Assembly: GCA_013398275.1 (NCBI GenBank)
Contig: VZSE01004866.1
Coordinates: 1,572,862-1,636,861 of the forward strand
Direction of reading: 5' to 3'
Origin: Promerops cafer
Lineage: Eukaryota; Chordata; Aves; Passeriformes; Nectariniidae
DNA length: 64,000 bases
Part shown: in pieces, positions 51,721 to 63,900 of the stretch
How the letters are laid out: the number at the start of each line of letters is the position of its first letter
Numbering within the stretch: the first letter of the stretch is position 1
Program-made: the position numbers and the translations under genes
Notes under the pieces: model-generated
Told to the model about the DNA's origin: nothing
The model's input: only the letters and a program-made list of their open reading frames with translations
Databases searched by the model: none

Positions 51721-53332
51721 TACCATGAAGGAGGAAACATCCTTGGCAATGAAAGTGAACAGTGTTAGAAACCTCAAGGGGAAACATAACCTAACTGTTG
51801 AAATGAATTTTTACTTTAATTTAAAAGCCTTTTGTACGGAAGCACCAGGGCCGACAGCTTAGCGCATTCATCTGCTCAGGACTCAGTTGACTGTAAGCAA
51901 AAATATGACAGATTCCTAAACTGGTGTGTCAGAGATTGTCTGATACCTGGACAGAGTCACCAAGTAACAGCTGCAAATAATTGCCTGCACCTTTTCTTAA
52001 ATATTTTAGTAATATACAATAGATTATTAGCCATAAAAAAACCCCTCTCACTGGGATCCCAGTCTTTGAGCAAGATCTAATACTCCAGCAGGAATTCTGT
52101 CCTTCTCTGAGTCTCAAGCTTAATTATCACAGAAATTTCTCTGTCTTTGAAAAAGTTCTACTATACCAAAGCCAGATGTATTTCTTATTGGCTAATAGCT
52201 CCCTATGCCTTTCATAGAAAATGTTGTGCTGAGTCCAGATGTACATTAAACATTTGATATGCAGACACTAAATTAAAATATAAATGGACTATGTACATGA
52301 CATGTGGTTGATATAGATGTTAGAAAAACCTAGAAATGAGATTAAAAATCTAACCTAAACATGTAAAAAGTGCCTTTTAGTTTTCTAGAGGATGATTTCA
52401 CACTGCAGAAGTTTAGGTGTATGTTTTTAAATGCAGGGTATTAATATTTTCAAGCAATCCATATGAGATCATATAAACATATTCTAGAGCCATCTTTTCT
52501 GCATCTGAAATACTTGAATATAATGTCACTATTGACATATGAGCACAGCTTTCCTTTTCTTACCCTTAATGTTAAGTGGGTAAATGGAGTTTATTCTTTT
52601 CCTTAAACACCAAAAAATCACAGTAACAGAAGTGCAGTCCCAAAAGTCAAGCAAATTTAACTGAAGACCTCCCAGTATCACACATATGGACAGGGTAGTG
52701 TATCCCTACTTCATTTATAAGCAAAGTAATCTAGTATTGACATATCATTACCAAAAGCTCCTTAAATCAGGTTGATCTACAAAGACAATCTGAAAGATAC
52801 CTTAGAGAGAATAAGGTATTGAGTCCTGTCTAAGAACTTAGACAGAAATCTTTGAGTCTCTTAAGGACTAATAAAGAAAACTGACCCACAAGGGATTTTT
52901 GTTCAGAAAGACTTAAAATAGTTATCTGGGTACAACTAAAACTCAGAACTGAGGAGCAAAACTTCTGGTTTAAAATTTGTTTCTGATTTTTCCCAAAGCA
53001 CTCTTGGATTTTGCAGAGGATTTCTGCAAACTAGAGAAGCCATGGGAGCAGGCATTTGGGAATTTTTCCTGTGTGCAGTCCCTCTGGGTACACTCATCTG
53101 TACCAGCTCTGGGCCTGGTGGCTTCATAGCCCCATGAAACAGAAAGGAGATGATAATATTAAAGAAAATATAATGGTAAACATAGGGTAGAAGGAAAAAG
53201 CACAGACAGCGAAGCTACCAAACCCACCCAGGAAGAACTCCTGCTGCCACCGTGCTCTCCTTTGCTTGGCAATCCCAGCCCCTCTACTTGCAGGGTGTCA
53301 TGGGGATCCTCAGCATCTCCCAGCCCAGGTTT
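51721..53332. other. Intergenic, nothing recognised
   Basis: The sequence is AT-rich to about 52900, then shifts to a GC-richer segment. I see no gene or transposon. Confidence 0.5.
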
Positions 53333-53417
53333 GCATGCAGTCCCTGCAGGCATGCAGCCCATGCAGGAATGCAGCCCCTACAGGCATGAAATCCATGCAG
53401 GAATTCAGTCCATCTCT
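53333..53417 (+). repeat. 17-bp minisatellite, about five copies
   Basis: Units start at 53333, 53350, 53367, 53384 and 53401, each similar to GCATGCAGCCCATGCAG. The first four end in an exact or near CAG and differ by a few substitutions; the fifth is more diverged. Confidence 0.9.
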
Positions 53418-53593
53418 GCAACTCTCTAGGGCCAGCTGCAGAGGAAAACCTGGCCTTGTTGTTTTCTGAAGTGAGTGTTACAAGTCTGAACATCTCCAGG
53501 AGAGAGGAGCAGTGCCCATGACCCAGCTCTGCCTGAGCCCCTCCTGGCTGTGACCTCGCAGCCTTCCCCTGGGATGTAGCTGCCAGCCCACCC

Positions 53594-53684
53594 CAGCCTG
53601 GACTGGAGCTGGGGCTCCCCAAAACCTGCTTCCCCCCAGCCTGGACTGGAGCTGGGGCTCCCCAAAACCTGCTTCCCCCCAGCC
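53594..53684 (+). repeat. 43-bp minisatellite, two copies
   Basis: The unit, starting CAGCCTGGACTGGAGCTGGG and ending in CTTCCCCCC, begins at 53594 and repeats exactly at 53637. A third copy starts at 53680 but diverges at once (CAGCCTTGCAG). The repeat creates long minus-strand reading frames that look artificial. Confidence 0.95.
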
Positions 53685-55210
53685 TTGCAGTAGCCAGCCA
53701 GCCCCAGCCTCTGCGAATTCCAGGGCTGCATCCTGCCTCACAGGCAGTTTTGTAGCTGCATCTTGTGATGAAGAATTCACTGGGGCTGGGGGCAAATCTG
53801 CTCCATCCCATCTGTGCTGGAGCAGCCCACCCACAGCAGCACACCCACTCAGGAGAATGAGGGTGGGCTTGTTTGTGTTTTGTGGGTTTTCTATATTCCC
53901 TCCTTTAAACCAGCTGAGGGAAATGAAAATGCTAGTTTGCTGCAGCACTGTCTTTGTTCCCCTGTCTCCTCTTCCCCATTCCCATGGGGCTCCTTGCTGG
54001 GGCTGGGGACACTTGCCTGTGGAGTCCCCACCAGGCACAGGCAATCCTGTCTAGGAATTTTGGCCATGGCTAATTCACATTTTTGGGCAAACTCCCACTG
54101 CTTGTCTGTATCTCAAGCTTGTAGGTTAAGAGCGGGCTCAGGCTCCAGTTTCCATCTGCTGTCCCTCCACTGCAATCTGTCTGGGGGAGCCATCCTCCAG
54201 ATGCTTGAGGAAACCATTGCCTTTTTTAAAATGGATTAACATTTATTATGAATAATGCTGATTATTAGTAGGTTTGGAAGAGTGCAGTCATTAATTGAGT
54301 ACTTTTTTTCCTAGACTTTGCTCAAATTCAGAGCTCTTCCAAGTAGCTCACAGTAACAGTGGTGTTTATTTCCCTCTACTCATGGGTTGAAGAGAAATTA
54401 CTTCCAATCTAAACACATCTTTAATCTAAAAGCAAATATTGCTGCATGAATCCAACATTGGTCACATCTTTTTCCAACATGGCAGGAACTGAACACAGAC
54501 AGGAATTTTTTTCCTGTGCTTATTAAAAAATCCTTTGAAGCTGGTGGTGACCCCTGAGAAAGTTTATGCAGAATAGCCATGCTTAAGGAAATCACATTAG
54601 TGTCTGAAAAAGAGACATTTTAATTTCACTCCCTTTATCTTTGAGGGAAGAAAGCGGTAGACAAAAACTGACAACATGAGACAATGGAAGTGCTTTAAAC
54701 TGGTAAGTCAAAGGTCTTTTTTTTTAATGCAACAAATAGCCAAATGCATCAATTAAGGAAGCTCCAGGAAGGAGCAGAAAAGAGCATTAAGCAGAGAACA
54801 CCAGGAGGGAGAAAGCAACATGTTAAGGCATCTAAGGAACTGCAGAGAAAAAGAAGTGTCAAATGAAATATACTTAGTGATGTGAAACATACAGTCACCC
54901 AACATTGCTGTGCATTATAAAAACAAGAAGATGGCCAAAAAGGAATTTAAGATCATGTAAAATGGAATGGAATGTATAAAGAACAGGAATTCCTGAAGCA
55001 TGAAAAAGCAGCCTGCCAAAAGAAGCCCAGTACACACAGTTATATTGAGAATACTGGGTTGTTGGGGTCCTTCTCCTGGGTGCACACTCACACCAAAACT
55101 TAAAGCCTGTGCTCTGCACCAGGTCCTGGATCTTGATTTTGTGCCCTGCAATCAACAGGCCCCCTCCAACCTGCAGCGCTGAGAGCAGACCTTAGAGCCC
55201 TCTTCTGCAC
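53685..55210. other. Intergenic, nothing recognised
   Basis: The segment is GC-richer until about 54060, then AT-rich. No gene is seen. Reading frames over the GC-rich part are attributed to low stop-codon density. Confidence 0.5.
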
Positions 55211-55300
55211 ACCTGGGGCTCGTTTACCCAGGGTGCCTGAGTGCCTCTGCCCAGCCAAACAAACACTGCACATTTCTGATCCCACTGCCTGGACCTAAAT
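55040..55300 (+). mobile_element. Possible LTR end and tRNA-Pro-like primer-binding-site remnant of an endogenous retrovirus
   Basis: CTGCACACCTGGGGCTCGTT at about 55205-55224 has the layout of an LTR end (...CACA) followed by a primer-binding site resembling the tRNA-Pro type (TGGGGGCTCGT). The flanks have a U5/leader-like, GC-rich character. No gag, pol or env reading frame follows. This would be a short, decayed fragment. It may be coincidence. Confidence 0.25.
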
Positions 55301-56387
55301 GTGGTCCCACTGCAGAGTGTCCAGCAGCCTCACATGGGGTACACAGAGCAAGGCAAAGCTGTATTTTACAGCTCTGTGTTATTTCCTTAACACAGACCTG
55401 TTAGAAATGCACCACACAGTGACCTTATGGAACCCATTTTCTCAGGATGGGCACTGCTTGACCAATCAACCATTTGCATAAGGATATGCATTTTTAGTTT
55501 CATATATATGTGTAATGCTGTATTGATTCATGAAGGTGTAATATATACTCAAAAAGCACTGGAAATTATATGTAGTGGTAGAGGTGTATATTCTTAGTCT
55601 CACTCCAACACTCTGGACTTTGGACTATTTCCTATAATAAAATCACTGCAGCGTTTATTAAAATGAATTATATCTTCTTATGTGTTCAGTTTTAAATAGC
55701 TTTTCATGATTTAAAGCGGGATTTTATTTTCCTCTGTAGACGTCAAAAATGAGATATAGTATGGTCAAATATTTTAATATATTGAGTAATTTTTAGTTGT
55801 TTTTTGAAGCCACGCTCCACGCAGAATAGAAGAGGTGCAGCAAACAGCTCCCCTAGTCTGTATGCACTGCATTATTTGTATGTAAAACCAGAACACCAGC
55901 CAGGCCTCTCTGAGCAGGACTTTTCTGTCTTTGACTGACTGCTATGTACACTGCAGGTTGTCTAAGCTCCCTCTGCAGTCAGTGAAATCACCTGCAGAGG
56001 CCAATTCCTCCACCATCTTCTAGGCAGTTATTTTTGGTCCACTGACTGCAAAGAGAGCCTAAACAGCTATCTTAAGTCTGACACCTAACTTTTTCAAACC
56101 CACGGCTAAGCAAGACAAAACTCCCCCTGCTGTAAGGGTCTGTTTGAACACAGACAAGCAGAGGGCTACTAGGAGTGAAAGTGAGAATGCACACAGTGGA
56201 CACATGCATATACACAGCAAAAATTTTTATAATGTTTTATGTGGGAAATATAACCATGAGAAACAGATGTACCTCTAAGACGTAGAGTTGAACATCCTTT
56301 TCTCATGTCTTTATCCCATCAGGGATTTCTTTTCAGGGAAGTAACAAAGGTGGATAATAAATCATTTTTCCAGAACTGGCAAAGAAA
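55301..56387. other. Intergenic, nothing recognised
   Basis: The sequence is AT-rich, with ATATATATG near 55502. I see no gene. Confidence 0.5.
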
Positions 56388-56807
56388 ATGAGGATTTGTA
56401 AAGCTGAATTTGCACTGGTTTTCTGCCTGTGGAGCCCTACTAATGTCAGTACCACTTGGCCTGATTATAAACAAAGGATCTGGGTTTTAAAAATTGATGC
56501 CTGGCTCATACACTTTCACACAAGAGCATTTTTCTTCATGATCCTGAAGGTTGTGTTTGTGCTTAAAACCTCTTCAGCAAATTATAATAGCAGCCACCAA
56601 CTGCAGAAAAAGAGGAGAAAGCTGGTCATTGTATTGTGTCTTTTAACCTCCTCCTCATACACAAAAGCAAGAGGATGGAGCATTATTCAGAGCTGGTTAT
56701 TACAAGGTAAATGCTTACAAGTAAAGATGTACAAAGACAAAATAAGTGCATTTGTAAACTGCTCGTGGCTATGCCACAAACAATGCACTTGCCTTTTACA
56801 CAAGTAA
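56388..56807 (+). other. Uncharacterised open reading frame, 139 codons
   Basis: It begins at an ATG in a fair context (A at -3) and runs to a stop at 56805-56807. The translation is rich in Ser, Cys, Trp and Lys. No signal peptide, domain or homology is recognised. It is probably a chance frame, listed because it lies just upstream of a longer one. Confidence 0.12.
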
Positions 56808-56869
56808 CCCTTCATAGTGCATTTGCTCGCCGTGTCTCACAAAAGCAGTAGCACTGTGAGCCATACCTT

Positions 56870-57000
56870 TTCATGACTTAATTATCAGTAATCTCTGTTA
56901 GCCTGTCTCTCTTCATCCTTGATGTCAAAGTTACAATGTGCACAAAACTGCCAGGCTCCCAAGTCACACCTGGCCCTCAGAACACATCACACCTATGTGC
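56870..57000. promoter_or_regulatory. Candidate element with two T-box half-sites
   Basis: TCACACCT, the T-box half-site (reverse complement AGGTGTGA), occurs at 56964-56971 and again at 56987-56994, in direct orientation 23 bp apart. A homeodomain-like CTTAATTATCAGTAAT lies upstream at about 56877-56892. There is no repeat or coding signal. Confidence 0.3.
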
Positions 57001-57758
57001 TCGTATTTAAACTGGCTTCTTGTCACATTTTTGCCTGGACTTTCAAAATGCTCTTTCTAATCTATGAAGCTTAGCACAGAGTCACCATTTTTGTGCAACA
57101 AACCATTCCTGCCTTTCTACCCTGTTTGCTCTTTAACAGTTCCGGGCAAAGGTCGTCTGGGGTCAGATCTTCCCAAATTCCACTGTAAACAATGATCCTT
57201 TTTTTTTTTTTCAAAATTTTAGGCATGGGGGAAAGGAGAGATAGACAACATCAAAACCATATTGTAAGTCCAGGTGCAAATTCTGTAATAAGTTACTTTT
57301 TTAATATCACAGACTCCAAGCCCCAAATTACATTTTACAGCCGGGGATCAACTCATGGGACCTCAAACCTGCAGCTCTGGACCCAAACTTGGAAACTCCT
57401 AAAAATATTTTGTTTAGACACATTGGCCGAATTTAAAAGTCTGTATAAAAGTTGTCAATACCTCTCTGGATAAACGTAGCCTTGTGAGCCTGTTTGGGGT
57501 TGAGGGTAGGTAAGGATCTTTATAAATACAATACAACTGTCAAATATCTTTCTCCACATGTAAAATAGGTTTGGAAAAGAAAAAAAAAAAGGCAAAACAA
57601 AACTAAAAAGTCATGGGGTTTTTCTCCTGCTGAATAGTCTTCAAAATAATTGTTAATATTTGCACAGTATTTTCCAGTGCATTTGCTGAATACAGACTGA
57701 GTTTCAGTTGTATATATTTGAAGTTTTTCTGTGCCTTGACATCAGGCACTTGGCCTTT

Positions 57759-58766
57759 ATGTGGGGATATTCTATAGAAACAACTTCTTCTCCAAGGGAA
57801 CCTGTGATTTCTTCAAGACCAGGAACAGGAACCAAAATGTTATGGTGTGCAAATGTCTTTGCCCCGATGCATGAGAGGGCAAAAGTAGGAAACCAAGCAA
57901 GAAACTGCCATGGTCTGTCTATTATTTATCTCCTTAAAGATCACCATGCATCAAGAGACAGCTTGTGGAAGCTGAAATACTGTCCCTCCTCAGAATGCTT
58001 TGGGAGAGTTTGTGGGTTTGCTTGGTTTACTTTCTCTGAGTCACAGCACAAGAGTCCTGGGAGCACCAAGAAACCACTGGCTGGAATTGATGTCGAAAAT
58101 CATCCTTTCTTGCCATTTTCCACTTTGTCCATTCCCACCTGGGCAGAAGGACACTGCAGCAGACTGGCTTTGCCAGGTGGCATGCAGTTAGCCCCCAGAT
58201 TCTGCAGACCAAGAAGATGTGAACTAGGGAATCACCAAGAGTGGGCTGGTCAGTTACAGCTGTGGCCCTTGATCCCTTTGAGAGCATCCTGCCCTGGTTC
58301 TGGAAATGGTACACAGAGCTGGGGGACTCAAAGAAACTGGCAAATGGCCAGAATTTCCTGGTGCCTCATAAGCAAAAGCTCTACTTGGCTCCTAAGGAAA
58401 AAACTCAACAGCACTGAGGTTTTATCAAAATTCAGCACACACATCAGCAGTGCCTGTTACACAAATGATAACTCCAAACACCTGGCTAAGTTCCTGGATC
58501 CAAGATCTGACCCCAAAACATGTGGGCCCATATTGCTTTGCTGCAACAGTAGAATTTGCCAACTACTTTTGAGCAACTGGGGGGAAAAAAGGAATAAAAC
58601 CCTCCTACAAATCCAGATCCATTTGAACCAAAGTCAAAACCTTCAAATTTTAAAGGTGATAAGAACAGGCCATGAGTGGTCTGTCACTTATTGTGGTAGA
58701 CAGAAACCACATGTTTCTCTGGGCTCCAAGATTGCTTCTCTGCTCATTCGTCTGGCTCTGGACTAA
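57759..58766 (+). other. Uncharacterised long open reading frame (335 codons from first ATG)
   Basis: The frame is open from about 57708 to the TAA at 58764-58766. The first ATG is at 57759, in a weak context (T at -3). The product would start MWGYSIETTSSPREPVISSR. It has many Trp and Cys residues scattered without a pattern, and no transmembrane segment, signal peptide or known domain is recognised. The composition is more like translated non-coding DNA than a conserved protein, but the length is unusual for 43-45% GC sequence. No clear promoter or poly(A) signal was identified nearby. It may be a non-coding RNA, a young gene or chance. Confidence 0.2.
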
Positions 58767-60146
58767 CAGCAAAAGATCGAGGGGAGCCAAGATCACAAAT
58801 TTTCCTTTCTCATCAGATCTGAGTCCTTTCAGTGGAGGAGTATAATGTTTTGCTAACTCAGAGATCTTGACAATCACTGTAATCTTCAGAACTGGGATTT
58901 CAATCATTAAGAAAAGTGTGTGCAAAAATAGTCAGGCGCTCAATAATTTATGCACTTTATCTCCAAAAAACAAACATGATATTATCTTAAACTTAGAATT
59001 TAAAGCTGCACTTCACATCTTTAACAACTGTCATGTAACATGTACATATTTCTCTGATTTTCCCTGGAAAAGCAGGTTGTATCAATGCTATGTGCACTCT
59101 TGTGGAAATGAACTGTGAGGACAAAGTATAGAACTGATAAGATTTTGATTTGTCTTTGCCTCACAGCTTTTTGGAGCTAGAGAATGACATGAAAACCAGC
59201 TCTCTGATAAGGTAAATTATAAGCATTCTTTTGAAGTCAATAGAAATACATTAGAAGGACCCAGGAAGATTTGTTTGACTTTAAAACTACATATGTAAAG
59301 AGATGGCTGTCAATTGGTATTGGACAGTGCTCAAGTTGGTGTTTAAATAAACAATTTAAATAAAATGGTTAACACATGATGGTAAATCAAATGATTACCC
59401 ACCATTGCAAAGGTCAAAGTTCTACTGCCAGTAAGTGCCAGGTACATACTTAAAAGGCCAACAAGATGACTCTGCTTTCAAAAAAAAAAAAAAAAAAGAA
59501 GAATACTTAGATTCTGCAAACAGACCTTGTAGTAGCATTAATATCATCTGGTTTTGCAGTTTAAACATGTTCTGCTGAATTTCCTACACTAAAGACAGTT
59601 TATGGGCCTTAACCAATGATGTATGGTCAGCATCCAGTACACTTCATGACAGCAGATACCTGGCAGGCTCTGTGCCTGCCACTGGAGATGCCCAGCTGAT
59701 TTCTTTGATCTCCTCTTTTTGTGTTCAGGCCATGTCCTTCAGAGGGCAGATCTGTGTTACTGTACACCTATCTCTGCTTTTGATTTAGGTTAGGCAGCGT
59801 TGCTTTGTAAAAAGGCCCTTTTTTTTCAGAGATTCTTAGGCCCCCAGGATATCTCAGTTCACAGAGGAAAAGAATATTCTGGTTTTGCTGCTCTCCAAAT
59901 CAGTTCCCATTCAAACTATTTTTTCCTCAGTTGTAATTCATTATCAGGGGACTCCATGCATGCTGCATCCTCCTAACACCTCTGCTTCACAAAACACAGA
60001 CTACTCCTAAAAGGCCCTCTCCTCCCTATATGGGATGAATTACTGCTAAGGAGGTCATAGGGGAGAAAAAAAGAAGAGGGATATGAGATATTTTGCTGCT
60101 CTGAAGAAGTAGCTTGTGAAGAAAACGCTTTTCTCCACTGCTTGAG
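58767..60146. other. Intergenic, nothing recognised
   Basis: A pure A-run lies at 59480-59497 with no recognisable retrocopy upstream. I see no gene. Confidence 0.5.
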
Positions 60147-60319
60147 ATGGCTAGGGAGCCTGGTGGACCCTGGTTTTTTGATGCTCATGCAAACACGGTA
60201 ATCCCCGAGGGCTGGTTGTGCTTAATTCATCCTGCAATAAATTTGCTACTGATGGTGCAGATTTTGTCCTTCCCTCTCCACTGCCATCAACAAAGCAGGG
60301 CAAATTACTCAATTAATTG

Positions 60320-60645
60320 CCGGGCGGTCGCAGGGGCTGCCTGGCAAGGGGGTAGCGCCCTTCTACGCCAAACTAGGGATACAAATTTGTGCCTGAGAGC
60401 AGAGCGTATTGCGGCTGTGTGCTCCGAGGCAGGGAGGTGCACGCACGCATGTAATGGGCAGCTGATCGCTCCCATGACAGCGGCTGGGGCAGCGCGGAGG
60501 CGCGCACCCCGCCGCCGCCCGCGTGTGACCGCGGCCGGGGGGCGCGCAGGCGACCCTGCGCCGAGGGGAGCCCCCAGCCCGTGACCGGCTCGCAAATGAG
60601 GACTGCCGCCGCTGGATGCTTATGTTCAGGGCCGCGAGTCATGTG
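60320..60645. promoter_or_regulatory. CpG-island-like block
   Basis: About 36 CpG dinucleotides by hand count occur in about 325 bp, densest at 60480-60600 (CCGCCGCCGCCCGCGTG, CGCGGCCGGGGGGCGCGC). The surrounding tens of kilobases are CpG-poor, and this is the strongest island in the window after CPZ. I find no recognisable exon in it on either strand. Options are an unannotated promoter (coding or lncRNA), a CpG-rich developmental enhancer, or an island in the regulatory domain of a homeobox gene such as HMX1. Confidence 0.6.
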
Positions 60646-60940
60646 CTCTGCTAATTTGAGCAGTGGGATTCACCAGCTTTGCGATGGATGGCTGTTTAAA
60701 AACACAGTGTGCTTCCAGCTCTGGAACATAGGGGAGCTATCATTTAGTTTTTAGCTCTTTGAAAGAAGAAAACTGTACACGAGGATGAGCAGGTTAGATT
60801 TGACTGGGTAATTACATATTATTTTGCATGAATAGAAATGTCACTGCTAATGACAGCTGTGGTGTGCTCAAAAATATTTGGGATTAAATACGTTCGGTTT
60901 TGCACACCAGATGCACATAAATATTTGTAAACATTTGTAT
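60646..60940. promoter_or_regulatory. Candidate enhancer next to the CpG island
   Basis: Motifs are CTAATTTGAG (60651-60660), TAATTA (60809-60814), octamer-like ATTTTGCAT (60821-60829), TAATGA (60848-60853), E-box CAGCTG (60854-60859) and FOX-type TGTAAACA (60926-60933). The block is repeat-free and non-coding and joins directly onto the CpG island. Confidence 0.35.
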
Positions 60941-63900
60941 GCTTTTAGTCCATCTGAGCAATTTATTCAGTGTTACACATGCAAAGCAGCAATTCTCAAG
61001 ACTTCATGCTTCTGTAACCACCAACCTGTTCTGTATTAGAAGAAATTACTGTAAAACACACAGGTGTCTACCACCAATTCCCCTTCCCCTCCTCCCTCCT
61101 CTCTCTCCTGCTTTACTCAGAGATGAAAATAATTTGACCTCTAAATCAAAAAGTGCAAAGCAACTTTGAGCATTGAGCTCAGCTTCTTGGGAACCTGAGC
61201 AGATATGTCCATGTCACTGGTTCAACTGCAGAACCTGGCAATTACCAAAAGATTTTGAACTCATTGTGCCAATTACAAATGTAAAAATGGTCATATTTAT
61301 CTTTGCAGCTATTGTGTGGTAGTAGTTAAATGTAGGAGTTCTTGAATCTACAGCTGAGTCTGAAACCAAGCTGGCCCTTTCTGTTTTGCAGCCAATGTTT
61401 TCCATTCATTTTGGGGTGGATGAGCTTTCTCACTTCTGTTACTGTGATCATTTTCCTGACCCACTTCTGTGGCGAATGTTGTCAAAAGGCTTTCCACAAT
61501 TTCTCTGGATTAAAGAAAAGCTGCAAAACAGGGCTGTACAAAATACTTGCCATGCAATTCTACAATTAGTAAAAAAATAAAGGATTTTTTTTTCATCATT
61601 CTGAGAACTCTTCTTGAAGGACAAATGGAAAAAGCATTTCTGTGAGAAATGCTAGCTGACATAGAAGCTTTTTAGATGCCTCCAATCAAGCTGAATTCAT
61701 CTTAACAAATTCCATTCTGGAATCCTTGTAACTCTGAAAATAAGATCCTAGATATAGCAGAAATATACTAAATCCTAATTTTTTTCAACATAAAGATATA
61801 TGGCTTCATCATTTACCAGTACTTGCTGAAGAGCTACATACTAAAGAAAACAGTGTCCTATTTGGCAAGTTATACAGTCTCACATTCTTATTTCAAATAG
61901 TGGTTTTCCTCCACAATTTCCTGATTGCATTGCTACCACTGCAATTTCATATTTGCCAGGAGCTGGATGCAAGTTGGTGGAAAGGCTCCCAGTATAGAAA
62001 GACATGGTCTCTGCTCATGATATGATTTGAAACAAGATGGAGCATGTAGGTTTTTAATTTCATTTGTACTCATTAAAGCATAAGCAGTTGCTCATTCGCT
62101 GTATCTTGGCACACAAGATGGATGTTTACGTTGTTCTGGGAGTAGGGAAATTAGGCAAATAATATCAGCCATAAATGAACACCAATTTTGGAAAGCAGAC
62201 TTCTATAGCTAAGAAATTCCTATTTTCACTTTAAGGTTGTGGGGTTCAAGTTCTAATGACTGTGTTTCAAAAGGGAAAAGAAGCGATGCAGGATTTGGAA
62301 TTGTTGCAGTACAAAACTAAGTCTATTCAATGGAGTTTATTTATATTTCATGAAGGTGAACAAAAGCTCTCTGGAAAAGGCAACAAGAGCACACCACAGG
62401 AGGAAGGAAAACCTGGCAGACGTCATTGTTTTGCCTTATGACCTTGATCCAAATTTCCTACTTGCCTGGCTCCTCCTGCACTATTTGGAGATGAGCAGAC
62501 CTTCACTCCCTTTGCAGACTTTCCCAGTGGTTTCCAGTGGTTTCAGTTTCTCCAGGTGTATTTCCACAAGATCCAGAGGAGGCACATCTCTCTTTACATG
62601 GCTGCTGGTCCAAAGCTTTCCAGTGGTTTCAGCAGGATCTGAGATGGGCTCTTAGAGCATGGTACTACTCATTTTTCAATAAGTAGCAATCCTTTCTTTC
62701 ATTTCAGTGATTCAGAAAATAAAGCCCTTAAAGCAGAAATTGCCAGACTATATTGAATGCAGAACTATCCTTTTAGTGCTCTTTCTTATTCACTACAATA
62801 AACAATACCACTTAATATAATTTCCAAATCTCAATTTAGGAGGGAAAAAAATCTCATTTAGCTGTTATTCTCCCTCACAATGGAAAGCTGCCTCAGAGCA
62901 TGTTACATTTCAGAGGAGCCTGTGAGATTTTGTTTTAATGGGAAGCTAAATTAAATGTTTAAATTTTAAATCAACAACAGAACATGTTCAAAGAGCTATA
63001 TTTATAGGGTTTAAGTGAAAAATGCTCTGGCATCACTTTTAAATAAAGCTGGCAAGCAAGAGAGGAAAGAACACCACTCACTGATTCTTTGCATGGCTTA
63101 GTCCACAGCCTTATCCAAGGCTCATGTATAATGTGAGTTGTTGGCTGTGATACTCTGGTTGTAGTGCTAGTGGAATTCACTGTAGGCAAAGGCTCGTGAT
63201 GCTAAACAAAGTGGACAAAAGGCTTTTACTGAATAATAAAAATAACAAGTCACCATTTATGACTTAAAGTTAAATGTTCTCAGTGAAGATATTACCCAGT
63301 AAATAACTCTGTGGGAAAACCTCTAAAATATAAATGCCCTGGCAAGATGGGGAAAGCACTGAGGTTGACAGAAATTCTTAAAGTCAAAAAGGTGCAAAAG
63401 GACTTTGTGTCTTGCTCAAATCTCAGAGCTCTTTGCTGAATTACTTTGCTTGCGGCTCTCAGTTCTAGTTCAGTTTAAGTGGCCAGGGAAGCAGAGTCCC
63501 AGTTTCAAGTGTGCTGAAACTATGCTGGATTTTGTGTTCAACTAGAACAATATTGAGCTTGTGTTTCCAGGGAGAACATGCAGAAAGTGGCTCAGAATTA
63601 GAAACAAATATAGACAGACTGTGGGCAAAGGAGCAGGAAGAAGACTGCAAATGAGAAATTAATGACAGAAACTGCTCAATGCAGCCTAATTTTTTAGTAA
63701 TGTTCCAGTTTTAGTGAGAAACATTGCCAGAAGGCTTGGACTGAGGCAAAGCTCAGGCTGAATTGCCTGACCCCCAAATGAATCCTGACAGGACAAGTAC
63801 CTGCTATCAGCTGAAGAAGGCTGCACCAGGCTTTGTGTATCTGGCCAGAGGTATCTCAAGCAGTTGCCAACAAGTATTTGCAGCTGTACTGTATTCCCTA

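Noticed and set aside
53284..54044. Minus-strand frames of about 186 and 188 codons in the GC-rich segment
   Set aside because: They arise from a GC-rich, stop-poor stretch and the 43-bp tandem repeat, in overlapping frames, with no domain or splice context.
59480..59497. 18-bp A-run as the tail of a processed pseudogene
   Set aside because: No coding or retrotransposon sequence precedes it on the + strand, and no target duplication was seen.
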